A DNA stretch of 64,000 nucleotides, taken from positions 1-64,000 of the forward strand of contig NZ_FRBQ01000004.1 in assembly GCF_900142655.1 (NCBI RefSeq). The letters run 5' to 3'. The notes beneath the pieces were generated by a model. That model made no database searches. It saw nothing but the letters and a program-made list of their open reading frames with translations, and was not told the origin of the DNA. The DNA is from Phytopseudomonas punonensis. Its GTDB lineage: Bacteria > Pseudomonadota > Gammaproteobacteria > Pseudomonadales > Pseudomonadaceae. Positions within the stretch are counted from its first letter, which is position 1. The number at the start of each line of letters is the position of its first letter. Both the position numbers and the translations under genes were made by a program. Positions 58,907 through 64,000 of the stretch are shown here, one piece after another.

Positions 58907-59758
58907 TTAGCTTCCGCGCATGGCCTGTTCAAGCTCGCTGAAGCTTGGGCGATGCGCCGGATAAAGGGTCTTGCGCGAGAATTCCACGGCCAGCGTCGGC
59001 GGCATGCCGGACGCGGAGGCGACCAGACCAGCCTTGATGGCCTCGTAGACGTTCAATTCTTCCTTGGCGTCGTGCTCGAGCGCTGCAGACAGCGGGCCGA
59101 AGAAGCCATAGGAAGCAAGAATGCCGAGGAATGTACCGACCAGGGCGGTACCGACCTTCTCACCGATCTGCGCGTTGTCCGCTTCGGCAAGAATCGACAT
59201 GGTGATCACGATGCCCAGTACCGCGGCGACGATACCCATCGCCGGCATGCCGTCGGCGATCTTCGCAACTGCGTGAGCAGGATGGTCCAGCTCCTCCTTG
59301 AGGCCAACCAGCTCCATATCGAAAAGGCCTTCGAGCTCATGGGGCGCCATGTTGCCCGACGACATGATACGCAGGTAATCGCAGATGAACGAGACCATGC
59401 GCTCATCGCCCAGTACCGCCGGGTACTTGCTGAAGATCGGGCTCGCGGCCGGGTCTTCGAGGTCGGCCTCGATGGCCATCATGCCCTCGCGGCGCGCCTT
59501 GTTGAGAATTTCGTAAAGCAGGCGCAACACTTCGAGGTAGTAATCGTGGGTAAAGCGCGACTTGAACATCTTCAAGGACTTCTTGAAGACGGTCATGAAC
59601 ATGCTGCCCGGGTTGGCCTGCAGGAATGCACCCAGCGCAGCGCCGCCAATGATCAGCACTTCGAAGGGGTGCACCAACGCCATTAGATGGCCGCCAGATG
59701 CGACGAAACCGCCGAAAACGCAGGCGAATACAACGATGATGCCGATGATTTTGGCCAT
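58907..59758 (-). CDS. motA: Flagellar stator protein MotA
   Basis: This 283-residue protein is the proton channel subunit of the flagellar stator. Four helices are seen, with a large cytoplasmic loop (about 65–170) and the ATGMPAMGIVAAV-like run DGMPAMGIVAAVLGIVITMS as the third helix. ATG 59758 (MAKIIGIIV) is chosen; the longer frame lacks similarity. It comes first in the motA–motB unit and has a candidate FliA promoter upstream. Confidence 0.96.
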   Translation of the reverse strand: MAKIIGIIVVFACVFGGFVASGGHLMALVHPFEVLIIGGAALGAFLQANPGSMFMTVFKKSLKMFKSRFTHDYYLEVLRLLYEILNKARREGMMAIEADLEDPAASPIFSKYPAVLGDERMVSFICDYLRIMSSGNMAPHELEGLFDMELVGLKEELDHPAHAVAKIADGMPAMGIVAAVLGIVITMSILAEADNAQIGEKVGTALVGTFLGILASYGFFGPLSAALEHDAKEELNVYEAIKAGLVASASGMPPTLAVEFSRKTLYPAHRPSFSELEQAMRGS

Positions 59759-59815
59759 AGGAGCAAACTTAAGAAGGTGAAAAGAAAGAGCGACTGCGCG
59801 AATCACCCCTTCTAC

Positions 59816-59842
59816 TTATCGGAAGAGATGCGCCAGACTATA
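59816..59842 (-). promoter_or_regulatory. Candidate FliA (sigma-28) promoter of motAB
   Basis: On the minus strand TATAGTCT, 11 bases, TCCGATAA. Against TAAAGTTT-N11-GCCGATAA this is 6 of 8 and 7 of 8 with exact spacing. The start of transcription would be about 50 bases before motA. Confidence 0.55.
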
Positions 59843-59881
59843 GTCAGTTAAGTCTAAAAAAAGCCATTTTGGCACACCCCC

Positions 59882-61390
59882 ATGGTCGCAAGCACGCCGT
59901 TACCGCGCACTCTCGATGCCTGGCTCAAGCAGTTGGACGGTCAGGTATTGCCAATTGCGGCACATCATCACCAGCAGGTACGCCGCGCGCTGGGTGATAG
60001 CCGGCGCTCGCTGCGCGAGATTGCCGACCTGATGCAGGACAGCCCGGCGCTGGTGCTCAGCGTGCTACGCGAAGCCAACAGCAAGGGCAGCGCCCTGGGC
60101 GAAGCGGCGGAAAGTCTGGAGACAGCGCTCAACCGCCTCGGCCTCAAACGCGCCGAAGACTTGCTGGCGCGCCTACCGGCCCGAGCGACTAGCGACATTC
60201 CTCAGCCGCTGCGACAGATTCAGCTGATCAGCCAGCACGCTACCTATCAGGCTAACGGCTTGTTCGCTGCGCGCCTGGCGCGCCTGTGGCAGGAAATCCA
60301 CTGGGGCAGCCTGCTGTTCCTGTCGCCGGTCTGGACGCTGCTGGCCGCCTACCCTCACCTGTTCGAAGCCTGGGAGCAGCGCGTGTTGGTCAAGGGCGAG
60401 CCGCCGGTGAAGGTCGAGCGTGAGATGCTCGGCGTATCGCTGTTCGAGCTGTGCCTGGGGCTGGCCGAACGCTGGCGACTGCCGGCGTGGATCACTCAGG
60501 GCTATCGCCTGCTGATCGATGATCGCCGCCTCCTCGCCAAGGCTTTGCACCTTGCCCGCCACGATGAACCGCTGCGCCAGCAGCAGGGCCTGGATGCCGA
60601 CCCAGTCCTGCAGCGCTGGCTCACCCAGCCGGCGAACAGCATTCTTTTGGCCAACATTCTTGCCGTGTCCGCGCACAACGCCTGGAGCGGCCAGCACACG
60701 CGGCGCTGGCACGGGCTGACCAGTTTGTACCTGCAACTGCCCGTCGCAGAACTGCAGCAGCAGATTCACCAGAACGCCGCACACAGCGCACGCCAGCTGG
60801 ATACCACGGGCCTCTGGCATCCCGCGCAAGCCTTGTTGTGGCCCTGGGACGCCCGGCACTTCCAGCCACCGAAAGCGACGCCCGCGCCGCAGACCACCGA
60901 CTGGCGACAGCTGTGCACCCAGTTGTTGGCCCAGCCGTCGGCCTTCAGCAACGTCCAGCAGCTCACCGGCTGTGCTCGTCAGGCCGTGCAGGCCGCCGGC
61001 CTACCTCGCCTGGTCATGCTGCTCGCCGATCGCACGCACAGCCGCCTCCAGGTGCAGCAGCATGCCGGCGTGGCAGCCAACGCCGTCGGCATGACCCTCG
61101 ATCCCACGCAAAGCCAGGTGTTGCGCCGCCTATTGCAGAAGCCTGCACAACTGCGCCTCACCCCGGCCAACGTCGCGCAGTTTTCTGCCCTACTGCCAGG
61201 CGATCTGAAAGCGCTGCTGCCCAGCGAGCATCTACTGATCCGCTCCCTGGCCAGCAATGATCGGGTGGTGATGCTGCTGTTCGCCGACCTGGAGGGCAAA
61301 CCGATCACTGACGCCATCGTGCAGGCATTCACCAAAACCACTCAATGCATAGAGCGCGCACTGGACACCTTCAGCAAACGTCAGCGCTGA
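59882..61390 (+). CDS. HDOD domain protein
   Basis: This 502-residue protein has an HDOD region over about 20–290 (SRRSLREIADLMQDSPALVLSVLREANS at its start), the regulatory relative of HD phosphohydrolases without the metal residues, and a C-terminal region (about 330–495) of mixed type. It corresponds in place to PA4955. HDOD proteins often influence motility and cyclic di-GMP output, and its divergence from motAB fits that, but the role is not known. The upstream region has no strong ribosome binding site. Confidence 0.8.
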   Translation: MVASTPLPRTLDAWLKQLDGQVLPIAAHHHQQVRRALGDSRRSLREIADLMQDSPALVLSVLREANSKGSALGEAAESLETALNRLGLKRAEDLLARLPARATSDIPQPLRQIQLISQHATYQANGLFAARLARLWQEIHWGSLLFLSPVWTLLAAYPHLFEAWEQRVLVKGEPPVKVEREMLGVSLFELCLGLAERWRLPAWITQGYRLLIDDRRLLAKALHLARHDEPLRQQQGLDADPVLQRWLTQPANSILLANILAVSAHNAWSGQHTRRWHGLTSLYLQLPVAELQQQIHQNAAHSARQLDTTGLWHPAQALLWPWDARHFQPPKATPAPQTTDWRQLCTQLLAQPSAFSNVQQLTGCARQAVQAAGLPRLVMLLADRTHSRLQVQQHAGVAANAVGMTLDPTQSQVLRRLLQKPAQLRLTPANVAQFSALLPGDLKALLPSEHLLIRSLASNDRVVMLLFADLEGKPITDAIVQAFTKTTQCIERALDTFSKRQR

Positions 61391-61456
61391 GCGCGGCCTC
61401 TTTCGCGCATTCTTCTGCGCTACAATCGCCCACTTAACTTTGCCCACGAGGCCTGC

Positions 61457-62272
61457 ATGACAGCCTTCGCCGAATTGCCGCTGGTCATCGAGCCGGCGGA
61501 TCTCGCCGCACGACTTGAAGCACCCGAGCTGATCCTGGTCGACTTGAGCAGCCAGCAGCGCTACCTGGCTGGGCACATCCCCGGAGCCCGCTTCGTCGAT
61601 GGCAAACGTACCCAGGCCAGCGCGCCCGTGGCGCCAGGCCTGCTGCCCGACAAGGCGCAGCTCGAGAAGCTGTTTGGCGAGTTAGGCCATCGCGCGGATG
61701 CCACCTACGTGGTGTACGACGACGAAGGTGGTGGCTGGGCCGGCCGATTCATCTGGCTGCTGGATGTGATTGGCCACTCGCATTACCACTTCCTCAATGG
61801 CGGCCTGACCGCCTGGGAAGCGGAAGGCCTGCCGCTGAGCCAGCAAGCACCGGAGCCCGAGAACGCTCCCGTGTCGCTGACGCTCAGTGACGAGCCGACT
61901 GCCAGCGCCAGCTATCTGCAATCGCGCCTGGGCGCCGATGACCTGGCCATCTGGGATGCACGCTCGGCCGAGGAATATCGGGGTGAGAAAGTCCAGGCGG
62001 CGCGTGGCGGCCACATTCCCGGTGCTATCCACTTCGAATGGACCGCCGGCATGGACGCCTCCCGCGCCCTGCGCATTCGCGAGGATATCGCCGAGCAGCT
62101 GAACCGCCTCGGGCTGAGCGCTGACAAGGAAATCATCACCCACTGCCAGAGCCATCGCCGCTCCGGCTTCACTTACCTGGTCGCCAAAGCGCTGGGTTAC
62201 CCGCGGGTGAAAGCCTACGCCGGCTCATGGGGCGAGTGGGGCAACCTGAGCGATACGCCTGTCGAACGTTAA
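61457..62272 (+). CDS. rhdA: Thiosulfate sulfurtransferase (rhodanese) RhdA
   Basis: This 271-residue enzyme has two rhodanese domains. The second has the active Cys230 in HCQSHRRSGF, matching in number and context the Azotobacter RhdA Cys230 loop; the first domain has no cysteine there. It moves sulfur from thiosulfate to cyanide or thiols. GAGG lies before the ATG. psd starts 62 bp on, probably in the same transcript. Confidence 0.93.
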   Translation: MTAFAELPLVIEPADLAARLEAPELILVDLSSQQRYLAGHIPGARFVDGKRTQASAPVAPGLLPDKAQLEKLFGELGHRADATYVVYDDEGGGWAGRFIWLLDVIGHSHYHFLNGGLTAWEAEGLPLSQQAPEPENAPVSLTLSDEPTASASYLQSRLGADDLAIWDARSAEEYRGEKVQAARGGHIPGAIHFEWTAGMDASRALRIREDIAEQLNRLGLSADKEIITHCQSHRRSGFTYLVAKALGYPRVKAYAGSWGEWGNLSDTPVER

Positions 62273-62334
62273 GCACGACCTGACTGTCCATTTCATATGC
62301 CCGGCAAGCAAGGTCGGGCAGCCAAGGAATAACG

Positions 62335-63186
62335 ATGAAAGAACGCCTGTTTATCCTCAGCCAGCACCTGATTCCGCACCATCTGCTGTCGCGCCTGATC
62401 GGCTGCGCCGCAGAGTGCCGCGCCGCCTGGTTCAAGAACCGCCTCATCGCCTGGTTCGCCAAGCAATATCAGGTCGACATGAGCGAGGCGCAGGTCGAAG
62501 ACCTCTCCGCCTATGAGCACTTCAACGCATTCTTCACCCGCGCCCTGAAAGACGGCGCCCGCCCTCTGGACAATCAGCCGGGCGCAGTGCTGTGCCCCGC
62601 CGATGGCGCGATCAGCCAGCTGGGTCGCATCGAACACGGCCGGGTATTCCAGGCCAAGGGCCACAGCTACAGCGTGACCGAATTGCTGGGCGGCGATAGC
62701 GAGCGCGCGGCGCTGTTCATGGGCGGCGACTTCGCCACCGTGTACCTGTCGCCCAAGGATTACCACCGCGTGCATATGCCGCTGGCCGGCACCCTGCGGG
62801 AAATGATCTACGTTCCCGGCCGCCTGTTCTCGGTCAACCAGACCACCGCTGAAAACGTTCCCGAACTGTTCGCCCGCAACGAGCGCGTGGTGTGCCTGTT
62901 CGACACCGAGCGCGGGCCGATGGCCGTGGTGTTGGTGGGTGCGATGATCGTCGCCTCCATCGAGACGGTGTGGGCCGGCTTGATCACGCCGCCCAAGCGC
63001 GAGCTGAAAACCGTGCGCTACGACGAAGCCGCTCGCGCGCCGATCAGCCTTGAGAAAGGTGCGGAGCTGGGCCGCTTCAAGCTGGGCTCCACGGCTATCG
63101 TATTGTTCGGCCCCGAGCAGGTGAAGTGGGCTGAAGAACTGGGCGCCAACAGCCCGGTACGCATGGGCCAATTGCTCGGCCAATAA
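62335..63186 (+). CDS. psd: Phosphatidylserine decarboxylase proenzyme
   Basis: This 283-residue precursor makes phosphatidylethanolamine. The self-processing motif LGST is at 250–253, so cleavage before Ser252 gives a pyruvoyl alpha chain of about 32 residues and a beta chain. Other family marks are CPADGAISQLG with its aspartate and DYHRVHMPLAGT with the catalytic histidines. It acts on the inner membrane. AAGGA lies before the ATG. Confidence 0.96.
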   Translation: MKERLFILSQHLIPHHLLSRLIGCAAECRAAWFKNRLIAWFAKQYQVDMSEAQVEDLSAYEHFNAFFTRALKDGARPLDNQPGAVLCPADGAISQLGRIEHGRVFQAKGHSYSVTELLGGDSERAALFMGGDFATVYLSPKDYHRVHMPLAGTLREMIYVPGRLFSVNQTTAENVPELFARNERVVCLFDTERGPMAVVLVGAMIVASIETVWAGLITPPKRELKTVRYDEAARAPISLEKGAELGRFKLGSTAIVLFGPEQVKWAEELGANSPVRMGQLLGQ

Positions 63187-63248
63187 TCCGGCCATGGGCC
63201 GCGCAGCCCTCTCCGGCGGCGCGGCAAAGGCTGCGATGATGGCCGGAT
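63186..63248. other. Nested inverted repeat after psd
   Basis: ATCCGGCCAT (63186–63195) and ATGGCCGGAT (63239–63248) are perfect inverted arms, with a second pair CGCAGCC (63201–63207) and GGCTGCG (63229–63235) inside. No U-run follows. It may work as a terminator-like or processing structure between psd and the last gene. Confidence 0.55.
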
Positions 63249-63314
63249 GCTGCTAGAGTCGCTGAACCTGACCAATCAGACGAACGAATGCTGGCGCTGG
63301 AGTAACGAAGCTAG

Positions 63315-64000
63315 ATGGATAAACAGAGCCCCCACCTTTTGCTCCGCGTCCCGACGCCGACCAAGCAGGGCCTGACTTTCTGCGACGCCACGCCACGCGA
63401 CCTGAAACGCTGGATTGCCGGCCTGCCCAAGGCCAATATCGGTGAAACGGCACGCCAGCTGTACCAGGCGCTGATCGAGCTTAACCAGTTGCTGACGCCC
63501 TCGGACAATCGCCTGCAGTTGCTCGAACTGCTGCGCCCCGAAGTGTATTTCGTCTGTCAGCATCTGGAACGCCACTTCCTCAATCAGGCCATCGTGCTCG
63601 ACGAGCGCCCGCGCAAGGTCGCGAACCTGTGCCAGGCGCTGCAGAACCACTTGGCGATCGGCTACAAGCTGATCATTTCGAGCCTGTCGTCCAAGCCCAA
63701 TCGCGAGCGCAATGCCTTGTTGGGCACCGCGCTGCAGCGTGCGGTGCATAGCCTCAACGGCCCGTTGATTCGTACCAGCCAGCTGTACTGCCCGGTGCCG
63801 GAAGGCCTCTGGCTGGAGCTGCACCAGCTCTACCTGATCGCCCGCCAACAGGATTTGCACACGGTGGTGATTCGCGACCCACTGGCGCGCCATACCCAAG
63901 GCATGAGCGTCGAGCAGGTCTATGTGGTGGCCCTGCTGATCGGTTGCTCGCGCTGCAACCAGATGCGCCAGAACGCCATTGCTCGACTGGCCGAAGCCCT
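63315..64000 (+). CDS. Conserved protein, PA4958-like, 5' part
   Basis: The frame beginning MDKQSPHLLLRVPTPTKQGL is open to the right edge for about 228 residues without a stop codon, so the gene is cut. It is a soluble, helix-rich protein (ANIGETARQLYQALIELNQL). By order it matches PA4958, the gene before fimX in P. aeruginosa. No domain was recognised and the function is not known. ATG 63315 has only a weak GAAG upstream. Confidence 0.75.
   Translation, partial: MDKQSPHLLLRVPTPTKQGLTFCDATPRDLKRWIAGLPKANIGETARQLYQALIELNQLLTPSDNRLQLLELLRPEVYFVCQHLERHFLNQAIVLDERPRKVANLCQALQNHLAIGYKLIISSLSSKPNRERNALLGTALQRAVHSLNGPLIRTSQLYCPVPEGLWLELHQLYLIARQQDLHTVVIRDPLARHTQGMSVEQVYVVALLIGCSRCNQMRQNAIARLAEA

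Overview
The window is a dense, GC-rich stretch of a Pseudomonas-type gammaproteobacterial chromosome. I judge this from gene order, which from memory matches P. aeruginosa PAO1 closely in two blocks: dctM–fabY–cysQ–nudE–yrfG (PA5169–PA5177) at 1–5.1 kb, and ygiQ–nicD–dnaB–rplI–rpsR–rpsF–rlmB–rnr–tRNA-Leu–purA–hisZ–hflC/K/X–hfq–miaA–mutL–amiB–tsaE–nnr–queG–orn–rsgA–motB/A–HDOD–rhdA–psd (about PA4928–PA4958) at 26.8–64 kb. REP-type palindromes typical of Pseudomonas also lie between genes. No prophage, insertion sequence, CRISPR array or rRNA operon was seen.

The accessory part is 5.1–26.7 kb. Its centre is a nitrogen-scavenging cluster on the + strand: allophanate hydrolase (atzF), urea carboxylase (uca), a GntR/FCD regulator, and the five-gene urea ABC transporter urtABCDE. 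A near-perfect sigma-54 promoter (5472–5487) precedes atzF. Together these would import urea, carboxylate it to allophanate with ATP and biotin, and hydrolyse allophanate to ammonia and CO2. No urease gene is in the window, so this looks like the nickel-free urea amidolyase route joined to the transporter that in relatives accompanies urease. Two GNAT acetyltransferases of the kind found inside Pseudomonas urease clusters lie just downstream. Dispersed repeats sit inside the urt operon (urtB–urtC and urtD–urtE gaps), and a hairpin separates urtA from urtB.

From 17.9 to 26.7 kb come short unlinked units: a YdfG-like dehydrogenase, the GNATs, a DksA/TraR zinc-finger protein, an oxaloacetate decarboxylase of the PEP mutase superfamily, an orphan periplasmic binding protein, several membrane proteins, a YegD-type Hsp70 and a methyltransferase.

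From 26.8 to 64 kb lies the conserved housekeeping block: replication (dnaB), translation (rpsF/rpsR/rplI, rlmB, rnr, two identical tRNA-Leu(CAG) genes), purine and histidine synthesis, the hfq–hflXKC group, mismatch repair and tRNA modification (mutL, miaA, tsaE, queG), cell-wall amidase, oligoribonuclease, the ribosome-maturation GTPase, the MotAB stator, an HDOD protein, rhodanese and phosphatidylserine decarboxylase. Recognisable control signals include sigma-70 promoters for tRNA-Leu and rpsF, a probable sigma-54 promoter for a chemoreceptor, a probable FliA promoter for motAB, and several intrinsic terminators. The first and last genes are cut by the window edges. Most promoter and start-site calls are sequence inference, and synteny statements come from memory rather than a search.
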